Assembly (NCBI GenBank): GCA_964437615.1
Contig: CAYTHL010000016.1
Location: 1-24,364 of the forward strand
Direction: 5' to 3'
DNA length: 24,364 bases
Source: RGIG4790 sp964437615
GTDB taxonomy: Bacteria; Bacillota; Clostridia; Christensenellales; UBA1242
Part shown: piece by piece, positions 6,274-13,775 of the stretch
How positions within the stretch are numbered: the stretch's first letter is position 1
How the letters are laid out: the number at the start of each line of letters is the position of its first letter
Program-made: the position numbers and the translations under genes
The notes under the pieces: generated by a model
The model's input: only the letters and a program-made list of their open reading frames with translations
The model's database searches: none
Told to the model about the DNA's origin: nothing

Positions 6274-7143
6274 ATGAAAGTAGCAATAGTAACCGACAGC
6301 AACAGCGGCATTACGCCCACCGAAGCTAAAAAATTGGGCGTAACTATTATACCAATGCCGTTTTTAATAGACGGCGAAGAATATTTTGAAGAAATAAATC
6401 TGAGTCAAGAAGAGTTTTATAAAAAACTGCTTTCGGGCGCCGATGTTTCTACCAGCCAGCCAAGCATTTACGGCGTTATGGGCACTTGGAGAGAGCTACT
6501 AAAAACGCACGACCAAGTTGTGCATATTCCTATGAGTAGCGGGCTATCTGCCAGTTGCGAAACGGCTATGGGGTTTGCAAAAGAGTTTGGCGGCAAGGTT
6601 GAAGTTGTAGATAATAAGCGCATTTCTATAACCCAAAAACAAGCCGTACGAGATGCCCTAAAACTTGCCAGCGAGGGCAAAAATGCTGCCGAAATTAAAA
6701 AATTTTTGGAAGACACCAGCATGATTGCCAGCATCTACATTATGGTAACCACCCTAAAATATCTAAAAAAGGGTGGAAGAGTTACCCCTGCCGCTGCTGC
6801 AATAGGAAGTCTGCTAAAAATTAAGCCGGTTCTGCAAATTCAAGGCGCAAAACTAGACAAATTTTGCCAAGTAATATCTACAACCCAAGGCAAAAAACGC
6901 ATGCTAGACCAACTTGCTAAAGATTTAGAAACCCGCTTTGCCGAGGAGATTAAGCAAGGCAAAATGCAAATTGCAATGGCATACACCAACTGCCGTGACA
7001 AGTGCGAAGAATTTAAAAAAGAGGCCGAGCAGGCGCTTGCAAAATTTGGCCTACCAATTGTTGATGTCGACCCACTGTCGCTATCGGTGTCTTGCCATAT
7101 TGGTGATGGAGCCCTTGCCATTGGCTGTATGTACAAATATTAA
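6274..7143 (+). CDS. DegV family fatty-acid-binding protein (FakB-like)
   Basis: This 289-residue protein is a typical DegV: N-terminal VAIVTDSNSGI, the STSQPS loop (59-64), PMSSGLSAS (87-94), VVDNKRIS (111-118), a central TLKYLKKGGRV segment, and a C-terminal HIGDGALAIG. DegV proteins bind one fatty acid in a buried pocket, and those paired with the kinase FakA (then called FakB) present it for phosphorylation, feeding exogenous fatty acids into phospholipid or acyl-ACP synthesis. I chose ATG 6274 because GGAGAA lies just before it and the protein then begins at the family's normal first strand; an upstream in-frame ATG at 6238 lacks such a site. No FakA gene is in the window. Its promoter carries a FabT-like box, matching lipid control. 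Confidence 0.9.
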   Translation: MKVAIVTDSNSGITPTEAKKLGVTIIPMPFLIDGEEYFEEINLSQEEFYKKLLSGADVSTSQPSIYGVMGTWRELLKTHDQVVHIPMSSGLSASCETAMGFAKEFGGKVEVVDNKRISITQKQAVRDALKLASEGKNAAEIKKFLEDTSMIASIYIMVTTLKYLKKGGRVTPAAAAIGSLLKIKPVLQIQGAKLDKFCQVISTTQGKKRMLDQLAKDLETRFAEEIKQGKMQIAMAYTNCRDKCEEFKKEAEQALAKFGLPIVDVDPLSLSVSCHIGDGALAIGCMYKY

Positions 7144-7156
7144 AATGCAAACACAA

Positions 7157-7182
7157 AAAATACTGCCGTGTGGCGGTATTTT
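7157..7182. terminator. Bidirectional terminator between convergent genes
   Basis: AAAATACTGCC/GGCGGTATTTT forms an 11-bp stem (one T-G pair) with a GTGT loop. The plus strand ends in TATTTTAT and the minus strand in TATTTTTT, so it can end both the DegV transcript and the small minus-strand gene. Confidence 0.8.
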
Positions 7183-7231
7183 ATAGTGCAAGTATTTTTT
7201 ATTGTTGATTTGCGCTAAACTTCTATAAAAA

Positions 7232-7567
7232 TTATTCTTCGCCTTGCTGTGGGTTGGTTTTAGACTCAAAAATTTCTATCTTTTTTGCATAACATGAATT
7301 TAAAACTCCTGCTGCGCTTTCTATCAAACTTGTTCTTACATTTGTAAAATACCTAATAGCGTCCATATCATCACTAACAAATATTTCAGTTTGCAATATT
7401 TCATCCAGCGTATCTTTTGCTTTTTTAATATTGCAGATGCAGTGGTCAAGTTCCTTAGATTCTCTATCTTCGGTTATATAATTTTTTACATAATCTATGG
7501 TTTTATTTAACTTTTTTACAGCTTTTTCTGCCCTAATTATACTATCCTTTATAGATGTGTCTTCCAT
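7232..7567 (-). CDS. Small helical protein of unknown function
   Basis: This 111-residue, mostly alpha-helical, charged protein begins MEDTSIKDSIIRAEKAV and ends in NPQQGEE. The start is ATG at 7567: AGGAGG sits 4-5 bases upstream, whereas the frame opens earlier at a TTG (7618) with no such site. It has a Cys pair (DHCICN) in the middle, no signal peptide and no membrane segment. The gene follows the thioesterase by 54 bp on the same strand, has no evident promoter of its own and is probably the second gene of that transcript. I recognise no family. Confidence 0.7.
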   Translation of the reverse strand: MEDTSIKDSIIRAEKAVKKLNKTIDYVKNYITEDRESKELDHCICNIKKAKDTLDEILQTEIFVSDDMDAIRYFTNVRTSLIESAAGVLNSCYAKKIEIFESKTNPQQGEE

Positions 7568-7621
7568 ATATCCTCCTAATAACGCATGTATTTTAGCACC
7601 TTTTTGCAGTCTTGTCAATAG

Positions 7622-8359
7622 CTATTTTTGCACAAAGACAAGTTTTGCTCTAATTATTGGCTTATCTGCGCACCTTGCCTCTATTATAGACTCATTTTCT
7701 TCATCTTTGCGATAAAAATCTAGTTGCACGCCCGCCACACACTCGCTAATAAAATGAATTTCGTAATCGGTAAGGTTTTTGCTTTTTAGTTCTTCGGTAG
7801 AAAAACAATCTAGCACAAATCTATTATAAACGCAGTTGTTTACATGGAAATTTAAATCTGTGTCGCCTAGATAAACTGTGCGGCTATAACACAAATCCTG
7901 CGGGGTAAAGCTGGCAGAAATCTGCTGAAATTTATCTTCCATGGCACGCTTGTTTTTGTACTTTAAGTTGGTTGGATAATCTATAGACTTAACCGAACGC
8001 GGCCTATGGGTGTCTGCATCCAAAACAACCCACTCCATTTTTGCACTAACCAGCACTTTTTTGCCACGACTGATAATACAGTCTCGCTCAAACCTAACGG
8101 CGGTTGGCTTAACCATAAAAGTTTCTAATTTTACTGTGTCACCCGCCGTGGGCATGTCAAAAATATGCAATTTAACTTTTGTAATTACCCAAAATGCATT
8201 TCTGGTTGCTAAAAAATTGGCATGCTCAAAGCCAAGCGGAATACAATGTTCGGTGGATATATCTTGCAAAAAGCCCATGCAAGCCTGCAAACTAAGCTTG
8301 TTTTGGCTATCCATATGGCTTGTTGCAATAAATTGTTTGCGTTTGTAATAACTTTTCAT
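7622..8359 (-). CDS. Acyl-ACP thioesterase
   Basis: This 245-residue double-hotdog protein belongs to the acyl-ACP thioesterase family (the bacterial relatives of plant FatA/FatB). Such enzymes hydrolyse acyl-ACP to free fatty acid and ACP, ending chain growth. The second hotdog holds the conserved DTDLNFHVNN (166-175) with the Asn and His expected in the active site; the first hotdog contains NAFWVITKVKLHI and the IEW/MEW-like strand AKMEWVVLDADT. ATG 8359 is preceded by TAGGAGA; the frame extends upstream to a GTG at 8380, which overlaps that ribosome site and is unlikely. It lies next to the DegV and FabT-like genes, so a role in lipid turnover or fatty-acid recycling fits. Stop codon is TAG. 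Confidence 0.9.
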   Translation of the reverse strand: MKSYYKRKQFIATSHMDSQNKLSLQACMGFLQDISTEHCIPLGFEHANFLATRNAFWVITKVKLHIFDMPTAGDTVKLETFMVKPTAVRFERDCIISRGKKVLVSAKMEWVVLDADTHRPRSVKSIDYPTNLKYKNKRAMEDKFQQISASFTPQDLCYSRTVYLGDTDLNFHVNNCVYNRFVLDCFSTEELKSKNLTDYEIHFISECVAGVQLDFYRKDEENESIIEARCADKPIIRAKLVFVQK

Positions 8360-8566
8360 TAAAAATCTCCTAAATTTCACTTAATTTTATATTATTTTTG
8401 CACATTTTTGCAGTTTTTTAAGCATAAATACCTAAATTAAATTAATAGTAAGACTGTTTTCTGCAAAATATAGATATTTTTGCTGTAATTTACGCAAATT
8501 TTTGCAAAAATACAAATTTAAAGTATTGTAATTTAATAAACTCTGATGCAAAAGTATAACATTTAT

Positions 8567-8594
8567 TTTATACTCTATTTGCCCAGTTCGTCAA
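8567..8594 (-). promoter_or_regulatory. Promoter candidate for the thioesterase gene
   Basis: On the minus strand TTGACG (8594-8589), 16 nt and TATAAA (8572-8567). Transcription would begin near 8560, leaving an unusually long leader of about 200 nt before the ATG at 8359. The leader is AT-rich and contains several TTTTGCA/TGCAAAA words on both strands; no known riboswitch was recognised. Confidence 0.5.
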
Positions 8595-9012
8595 CTTATT
8601 AGCAAAATTTAGAATAAAAAATAGCAGCAAGACATCTGAAGTAAACCCCAAAAGTTAGACAACTTTAGAATGTTCACTTCACTATTGATATGCTTTTTAT
8701 TTTATTAACTCCATTCTTTCAATTCAAAATTCTTAGAAATGAGGCTTCCATTGTTATTTGATATTTTAAAGTATCAATTGCGCCCCGTTAATAATTTAAC
8801 TGAAAATTCTGTCTGCAATCTGCCTATCGTATTATACTTAGTTTTTATTTTTTCTCCGTCTAAAAATCATTCTATTCTGTCCGTAAAAAGTGAATAGTTT
8901 TATTTGTTTCGTCATTGTCTTTTGTTTTTAGATAGCTTAATAACTAAATTTTGTCTATATCTATATCCTATTTTTAAATAAGTGGCATACTATATTTACC
9001 ACTTTTTTCAAA
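8595..9012. other. Gene-poor stretch, probably decayed coding sequence
   Basis: No open gene. The minus strand gives protein-like text in two frames (for example KTIHFLR near 8880-8905 in one, and LDGEKIKTKYNTIGRLQTEF near 8790-8850 in another), each broken by several stops. In-frame stops are about as frequent as chance predicts for such AT-rich DNA, so I do not assign a product. It directly follows the zinc-ribbon pseudogene and may be the remains of a neighbouring gene. Confidence 0.4.
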
Positions 9013-9579
9013 TTAATTTCTAACAAGTTTTTGTTTCTTTTTTTGTTTTTCTTCTTTGTAATCATAGTCACTGTATGCATCAGAAAAAAGTGAACTATAT
9101 TGTTCTTTTGTTTTTATAAAATCTCTTTTATGTTATTTGTTTTACATATAAGGCGGATCTTCAACTTGGTCCCAAATATCTCTCACATATTCATCGCCAA
9201 TTTTGGCATTATTAATAAAATCTTCTCTGTCCTTAAAATATAGTGTACCACATGGCTTTGGTCCTTAGCTTAATTCAATTCCTTTATCGCCATATCTAAA
9301 TAGCCCATAACTAATGTTGTTAAAATCAAACTACATTTTGCTATAAGAAAATAGTCCATTTAAAAATTCATTTAAGTTGGGTTTGAAAGGCTTGCGCTGT
9401 TTGTAAAGTTCTCTAGCTTTGTTTAATGATATAAGGTTAGAGAATATAACCTAATCTGGATATTCTTCATATAAATGCCCATTGTATCAACCGCAATGAG
9501 CACACTCGCCTTGGTCATATACATTCACCATGTAGATGTGCCAACAAACTGCACATTGTTTTTTTAAAAATGTTGTCAT
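9013..9579 (-). pseudogene. Zinc-ribbon (CPCC-like) protein gene with six in-frame stops
   Basis: From ATG 9579 to TAA 9013-9015 one frame of 188 codons can be read with no frameshift. It holds two CxxC knuckles, CAVC (residues 9-12) and CAHC (26-29), then NLISLNKARELY, DEYVRDIWDQVED and a Lys-rich tail. The arrangement, a Cys-rich ribbon followed by SLNEAR-like and short alpha/beta text, is like CPCC-type cysteine-rich proteins often seen near toxin/immunity loci. Six stops interrupt it: TGA (9487-9489), TAG (9451-9453), TAG (9331-9333), TAA (9265-9267), TAA (9142-9144), TAA (9133-9135). Each can be made from a Trp or Gln codon by one C-to-T or G-to-A change; the first falls where CG[W]YN would be expected. 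It is therefore a dead gene that has decayed by point mutation. Family assignment is tentative. Confidence 0.62.
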
Positions 9580-9632
9580 ATATGTTTTTATTTTCCATAA
9601 TTTCTCCTTTTAACAATAATTAAAACTTGTTA

Positions 9633-9669
9633 ATTGACGCCAGCCATAGTGGAACTGATACCGAGAAAT
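9633..9669 (+). repeat. Direct repeat A: short remnant of an amidase gene
   Basis: This 37-bp stretch matches 12130-12166 at 29 of 37 positions in the same orientation. Read on the plus strand it gives IDASHSGTDTEK before a TGA, a worn version of the VIDAGHGG zinc-binding start of N-acetylmuramoyl-L-alanine amidases. Seven of the eight differences between the copies are transitions, mostly making this copy more AT-rich. Confidence 0.6.
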
Positions 9670-9681
9670 GACACATTAATT

Positions 9682-9713
9682 AAAAAAGTATTTCGTTAAG
9701 TTGAAATACTTTT
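9682..9713 (-). terminator. Terminator of the 708-residue gene
   Basis: A perfect 11-bp stem AAAAGTATTTC (9684-9694)/GAAATACTTTT (9703-9713) with an 8-nt loop; on the minus strand it is followed by six T residues. It lies about 70 bp beyond the stop codon. Confidence 0.75.
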
Positions 9714-9780
9714 ATTATTGTTCACAATAAATATTGTGAGTTTAATGTAAGTTGAATGCATTTTTAAATCATATCAATTA

Positions 9781-11907
9781 TTAATCTAGTTCGTAATCTG
9801 AGAGAACGCGCCTCTCTTTGTTATAAGAAGTGAATTTCTTTTCCCAATTTGGATACTTTTCACTTTTTTTGATGTAAATATCTCTACAAAATGCATAAAA
9901 TGAGTTTTTTGCTAATACCGCATCAAATGTATTCAAGTTGTAAATAGTTGCAGTCAAACTTTCGCTTGCAAAATCTTTCGGCAGCGATTGTAGGTGACAA
10001 TTTGGGCATGAGCGAGTCTTTTTTGCTAAATTACTAAATCCTTTATCAAATGTTTCTATGGATATTGGTTCCACATATTCTACATTTCTGTCGCCAAGAA
10101 TAAGATTGTCCTCGTCTCCTTTGAGTTTTTTTGGCACCTTTACGGCAAGCAGGACATCATGGGTGTTTGTATTTTGGTTCGCTTGTATTTTTATATACTT
10201 TTTGTCACTTTTATAATTTATATAATCTTCTAAGGGAAATAAGCAAAAGGAAAAACTTCCGCACCCTGCATCCCAACATGGGTCCCACCCATAGGTGCCT
10301 TTTATACCATATTCATCATCTTTTATTGTTACCAGCAATATGGAGTGAGCGCCATTAATTTTATTGGTATCTTTCTTATAAAATATAGGAGATATAAATT
10401 CACATTGAATATTTTTATCATTCATCGAATCGATTATGGCCTTTGCGTAACTTGCAAAGCCAGTGCATACAAAGCCCTTATAATGTATTTTTAATTCTGC
10501 TTGTTTAGATTGTATAGTGCTTGAATAAGCGGTTAGGAAAGTCCTTGATTTTTCTGCATCTGTTTCAGGTCCAAAACTTTTGTCCTTTTGTTTAGCTTCT
10601 GTTTCCAAATCCTCAAAAAGCTTTGGGTAACGAGATGCAATATTTCCAAAATCTTTTGTATCTTTAAAGTCTATGTCCTGATAAACGCAGAGGGTAACAT
10701 AATGGTGAACTATTAATATTTTTTCAAATGGTGTTAAATTTAATTTTTCAAATTCTCCAACAAAAAAATTTTTGGTATAATTGGCTCCCACAACTTCTTT
10801 GTAAGTCCACAGGCTATTTTCATCAAAGGGGAGTAATGCTTTTGGCTTAAATTCTGAAAAATACATAGAATCTGTATAGTAATACAATTCTGACAGTTTT
10901 TCCATTTGTTCGGTGGAATAATTGTATGGAACTGCAATATCCTTAGAGTTATGTTTTTTGTAGCCATCGTCATCAATGACAAGTTCAATTTGTTTACCTT
11001 CAGCGTAGGCTTTATTGCGGATAGCTCTTAAAATATGTTTAACTTCATCAAAATGCTCAAACAAAACATTTTTGTTTATAGCCAAATTAAGGTGTTTTTT
11101 AACAAGTATTTCGTTTTGAATAAGCTTTTTTCTATACCATGCTAAATCTTCATCAATTTGCATAGTTTTTGGCTCTGCCAAACCGAGAGCTATATATTCT
11201 TGTAAAGTTTCAAATTTTTTATCTCCAAAAAATGATTCTTCATCGAGAAAATCTTTGTCGAAACCTTTATAAATATCCATTTCGGTTTGTCGCATCTTTT
11301 TATAAGTATCATACAAAAACTTTTTTTCTTGCATAGAAAGTCTATTGCGCTTTTTGTTTGCTAATTGTAAAATATATTCATATTCTTCAAACTGTTTTAA
11401 AGCCTCTTCGTCGGAGATTTGGGATCTTTCTTTTTGGAGAGATTTTATTTTTTCTTTATAAAAATTGTTTTGTGTAGAAAACAGTCCATTTACAACCTCT
11501 TCAATTTGCTCAAAGCTTTTGCCATTTAAAATGTGTTCAAGACGATATACCCATGCACTTGAAATACCAGCATCCTCAGTTTTTACAGAAGTTGGGTCCT
11601 TTTTGCTTATTTCAAGTTGTTTGTCTACCATCTTGTCTATTTTTACCAGTGTTGCTAAGGAATCAAAAACAGGGGCAAGTACACTTGGCCCAGATTTTTT
11701 TAGAACTTTTACCTTTTCTATTTGTTCAGTTTTTTTTGACTCTGCTTCTTTTTCTAAAGAATTCTCTGCGTCATTTTGTTCAAGTTTTTTTGACTCTGCT
11801 TCTTTTTCAAAAGAATTCTCTGTGTCATTTTTTACAGTATCTATTGTTTGATTTGAATTTCTTTGCTTTTTTGCTCCAAAGACGAAAAGAGTTTTCAGTC
11901 TCCCCAT
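9781..11907 (-). CDS. Transglutaminase-fold protein of unknown function
   Basis: The 708-residue protein starts at ATG 11907 after AAGAGGTG. It has no signal peptide or membrane helix. Residues 27-62 are two contiguous 18-residue acidic repeats (NDTENSFEKEAESKKLEQ and a near copy); about 63-470 is mostly helical and unrecognised. The C-terminal part looks like a transglutaminase-like cysteine-protease fold: VCTGFASYAKAI with Cys481, GAHSILLV with His521, and GWDPCWD with Asp542 have the order, spacing and local sequence of that family's Cys-His-Asp triad. Two more cysteines (CPNC) occur near residue 660. Such domains serve as proteases, peptidases or effectors, so no reaction can be assigned. 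The gene is monocistronic: own promoter with inverted repeats, own terminator. Neighbouring pseudogenes and remnants suggest an accessory locus. Fold call fairly confident, role unknown. Confidence 0.8.
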   Translation of the reverse strand: MGRLKTLFVFGAKKQRNSNQTIDTVKNDTENSFEKEAESKKLEQNDAENSLEKEAESKKTEQIEKVKVLKKSGPSVLAPVFDSLATLVKIDKMVDKQLEISKKDPTSVKTEDAGISSAWVYRLEHILNGKSFEQIEEVVNGLFSTQNNFYKEKIKSLQKERSQISDEEALKQFEEYEYILQLANKKRNRLSMQEKKFLYDTYKKMRQTEMDIYKGFDKDFLDEESFFGDKKFETLQEYIALGLAEPKTMQIDEDLAWYRKKLIQNEILVKKHLNLAINKNVLFEHFDEVKHILRAIRNKAYAEGKQIELVIDDDGYKKHNSKDIAVPYNYSTEQMEKLSELYYYTDSMYFSEFKPKALLPFDENSLWTYKEVVGANYTKNFFVGEFEKLNLTPFEKILIVHHYVTLCVYQDIDFKDTKDFGNIASRYPKLFEDLETEAKQKDKSFGPETDAEKSRTFLTAYSSTIQSKQAELKIHYKGFVCTGFASYAKAIIDSMNDKNIQCEFISPIFYKKDTNKINGAHSILLVTIKDDEYGIKGTYGWDPCWDAGCGSFSFCLFPLEDYINYKSDKKYIKIQANQNTNTHDVLLAVKVPKKLKGDEDNLILGDRNVEYVEPISIETFDKGFSNLAKKTRSCPNCHLQSLPKDFASESLTATIYNLNTFDAVLAKNSFYAFCRDIYIKKSEKYPNWEKKFTSYNKERRVLSDYELD
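11722..11829. repeat. 54-bp tandem duplication inside the 708-residue gene
   Basis: 11722-11775 and 11776-11829 are near-identical 54-bp units (only a few mismatches), encoding the two 18-residue acidic repeats. Such low divergence suggests a recent in-frame duplication and possible copy-number variation between strains. Confidence 0.8.
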
Positions 11908-11914
11908 AAAACAC

Positions 11915-11954
11915 CTCTTAGTATTATTCTACACTACTAAGAGACAAAAGTCAA
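11915..11954 (-). promoter_or_regulatory. Promoter and inverted repeat of the 708-residue gene
   Basis: On the minus strand -35 TTGACT (11954-11949), 17 nt, -10 TAGAAT (11931-11926). Perfect 9-bp arms CTCTTAGTA (11915-11923) and TACTAAGAG (11935-11943) straddle the -10: one in the spacer, one covering the start region and ribosome site. This is a good repressor-site geometry, or an mRNA hairpin that could mask the ribosome site if transcription starts upstream. Confidence 0.7.
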
Positions 11955-12048
11955 GATTTTTCTACGCAGGCGGGAGTATACATAGCTAACAAGAAAGTTA
12001 TTTTTTGTTATTGTCAAGAAAAAATATTTGTTGATTTATTGTACGATT

Positions 12049-12168
12049 ATGTTGTGTGTGGTGAGTATAGCCATCTATTTAACAACCATTCGTCCAACAT
12101 CTTCTCCAAAACCTGTCCGCACGATTGTGATTGACGCCGGTCAGGACGGAGCTGATGCCGAGAAATAG
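12049..12168 (+). pseudogene. 5' remnant of an N-acetylmuramoyl-L-alanine amidase gene
   Basis: A 39-codon frame starts MLCVVSIAIYLTTIRP, a membrane-anchor-like segment, then SSPKPVRTIVIDAGQDGADA and a TAG at 12166-12168. VIDAGHGGxD is the first zinc-ligand motif of the amidase_3 family, of which CwlD is one; here the zinc His is Gln and the protein ends straight after. It has no good ribosome site. It is best read as the broken-off start of a second amidase gene, distinct in sequence from the intact one 680 bp downstream. Its last 37 bp are copied as direct repeat A at 9633-9669. Confidence 0.65.
12130..12166 (+). repeat. Direct repeat B
   Basis: Partner of the repeat at 9633-9669 (29 of 37 positions identical, same orientation). 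Together they bracket the 708-residue gene with its promoter and terminator, a segment of about 2.5 kb. Confidence 0.6.
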
Positions 12169-12171
12169 AAT

Positions 12172-12193
12172 AACAATTATTTGCGGGATTGTT
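12172..12193 (-). terminator. Weak terminator after the 134-residue gene
   Basis: A 6-bp stem AACAAT/ATTGTT with a 10-nt loop, followed on the minus strand by ATTCTATTT. It lies only 5-25 bp past the stop codon; stability looks low. Confidence 0.3.
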
Positions 12194-12197
12194 TCTT

Positions 12198-12602
12198 TTA
12201 TCTTTTATTAATAACCTTATAACTTAAATTTTTACTAATTATGTAAGTTGTGTCAGGGTATACAATTTCATTTTTTTCGTTTAAATCTCCATATGATTTA
12301 ACAAAGATAAAATTACCGTCCTTTATTACAATATTTGCCGCATATATAACACTGTCGTACATAAATGGAACAGGATAAATTTTTGCCTCCGAAACTAAGC
12401 CAAATTTAAGTATAAAATCTCCGCACATACACCCCTCTATACGCATTTTAATCTCTGCCTTATCATCAAATGGCCGAGTTCCATGTTCATCGCCAAAGGA
12501 ACCAGAAGTGTAGTTAATATACTTTATAACTCCATCATGGAACTCACAAACATCATCCAAAAATTGTTTTAATTGTTTTTCATCTTTTATTTTTATAAAC
12601 AT
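12198..12602 (-). CDS. 134-residue protein, possibly immunity-like
   Basis: The start is ATG 12602, with GGAG 9 bases upstream; the frame continues 29 codons further but without a ribosome site. The protein begins MFIKIKDEKQLKQFLDDV, then CEFHDGVIKYINYTSGSFGD and DKAEIKMRIEGCMCGDFILK, followed by alternating hydrophobic strands; it looks like a small alpha/beta cytoplasmic protein. The FHDG(V/A)I stretch followed by beta strands recalls small immunity-type proteins (Imm50-like) and other short unknown families, but I cannot confirm membership. It has its own regulated-looking promoter and faces the same way as the 708-residue gene, with amidase debris between them. Function unknown. Confidence 0.65.
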   Translation of the reverse strand: MFIKIKDEKQLKQFLDDVCEFHDGVIKYINYTSGSFGDEHGTRPFDDKAEIKMRIEGCMCGDFILKFGLVSEAKIYPVPFMYDSVIYAANIVIKDGNFIFVKSYGDLNEKNEIVYPDTTYIISKNLSYKVINKR

Positions 12603-12645
12603 AATACAACTCCGTATTTTATTATAAATAACATTTAAAGCTTCC

Positions 12646-12689
12646 TTTTTTACAACAAAAATAATACCTTTTATTTGTAAAAAAGTCAA
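12646..12689 (-). promoter_or_regulatory. Promoter and inverted repeat of the 134-residue gene
   Basis: On the minus strand TTGACT (12689-12684), 17 nt, TATTAT (12666-12661). Perfect 10-bp arms TTTTTTACAA (12646-12655) and TTGTAAAAAA (12675-12684) straddle the -10, 29 bp centre to centre. The layout is the same as in front of the Fic and 708-residue genes. Confidence 0.68.
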
Positions 12690-12845
12690 ATAAGTTTTTA
12701 TAGGTTATATTTTTATCTATTTTTAGGTAATAGTTCAACTAATTTTCAATTTTGATATTTATTAATTTTCTTAAAACTTTAAATGCATAATTTCTTAATA
12801 GTTTCACAATCTAAAATTAGATATCTGCAATAAAAAGGAATTTTT

Positions 12846-13550
12846 ATGAAAAAATTTATTGTTTTTTTTGTTTTTATAGCGGCATTTTGCAGTTTTTGCT
12901 TTATCAGTAGTCCGGCAAAGGCAGGCTTTTGCTGTGCCGAGGGTGACAACACCACAAACACGCCACCTAGTGTAGGCTACACCATAGTTGTTGACCCCGG
13001 CCACGGCGGCATAGACCCGGGGAGTATAGGATATAAAACCAAAACCAAGGAAAGTGAAATAAATTTAAAACTATCTCTTATGCTTGCCGAAAAATTGCGC
13101 GCAGTTGGCATTAGGGTAATTATGACCAGAACAGACGAAAACAGTTTGGCAGACAACGACACCAAAAACTTTAAAAAAGAAGACATGAAACTTCGCAGAG
13201 AACTTATAGACAAAATTAGGCCAAACATGGTTATTAGCGTACACATGAACAGCTACACTAATCACACTTTAAGGGGCGCAAAGGTGTTTTATGACAAAAC
13301 TAGCGAAATTAGCCGCCAAATTGCACAAAGCATTCAAGACCAGTTTGCCCTAAATCTAGAAGCCAGCAACAATGTTGCAAGCGTGGGCGACTACTATATG
13401 CTAAAATGCACTCAAAGCCCAAGCGTTATTGCCGAGTGCGGATTTTTAAGCAACGCCAGAGATGAACAGCTACTTTTAGACCCAAGCTATCAAGAAAAAA
13501 TTGTAAATTGTATTTTTGTTGGAATTATGGACTTTTTAAACATTTCCTAA
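12846..13550 (+). CDS. cwlD: N-acetylmuramoyl-L-alanine amidase, CwlD-like
   Basis: This 234-residue exported amidase cuts the bond between N-acetylmuramic acid and the stem peptide of peptidoglycan. Residues 1-26 form a signal peptide with a likely AKA cleavage site. The amidase_3 domain follows: VVDPGHGGIDPG (zinc His53), ESEINLK (zinc Glu71), VISVHMNS (zinc His133) and IAECGFLSN (catalytic Glu197), so all key residues are present. The size and single-domain form match CwlD, which in spore formers makes muramic-delta-lactam in the spore cortex; a housekeeping wall amidase is the alternative. AAGGAA lies before ATG 12846. The promoter is not obvious; CATAAT at 12786-12791 is a weak -10 candidate. 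It ends at a strong terminator. Confidence 0.88.
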   Translation: MKKFIVFFVFIAAFCSFCFISSPAKAGFCCAEGDNTTNTPPSVGYTIVVDPGHGGIDPGSIGYKTKTKESEINLKLSLMLAEKLRAVGIRVIMTRTDENSLADNDTKNFKKEDMKLRRELIDKIRPNMVISVHMNSYTNHTLRGAKVFYDKTSEISRQIAQSIQDQFALNLEASNNVASVGDYYMLKCTQSPSVIAECGFLSNARDEQLLLDPSYQEKIVNCIFVGIMDFLNIS

Positions 13551-13569
13551 AAAAATTGTAATTTTTACA

Positions 13570-13607
13570 GCCTATTTACCCTAAATTTGCAGTAAATAGG
13601 CGTTTTT
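13570..13607 (+). terminator. Terminator of the amidase gene
   Basis: A perfect 10-bp stem GCCTATTTAC/GTAAATAGGC with a 12-nt loop, followed by GTTTTTATT. It starts 19 bp after the stop codon. Confidence 0.88.
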
Positions 13608-13775
13608 ATTACATTTTGCAGCTAAATAAGTAATTAAAAAACGCAAAAATAACAGTTAAAGTGTTAAAAATTAAAAAATTTTGCCCAAAATTTGCAATTT
13701 TAGAGTTTGATAAAGTTTGTCAATAAAAAATAATCAATTTAATTGCAAAAATTAAGCAAAATAATGCATAATAAC

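Noticed and set aside
8641..9012. Continuation of the zinc-ribbon frame into a second conserved domain
   Set aside because: That frame has about 11 stops in 124 codons, the rate expected by chance in such AT-rich DNA, and another frame looks equally protein-like.
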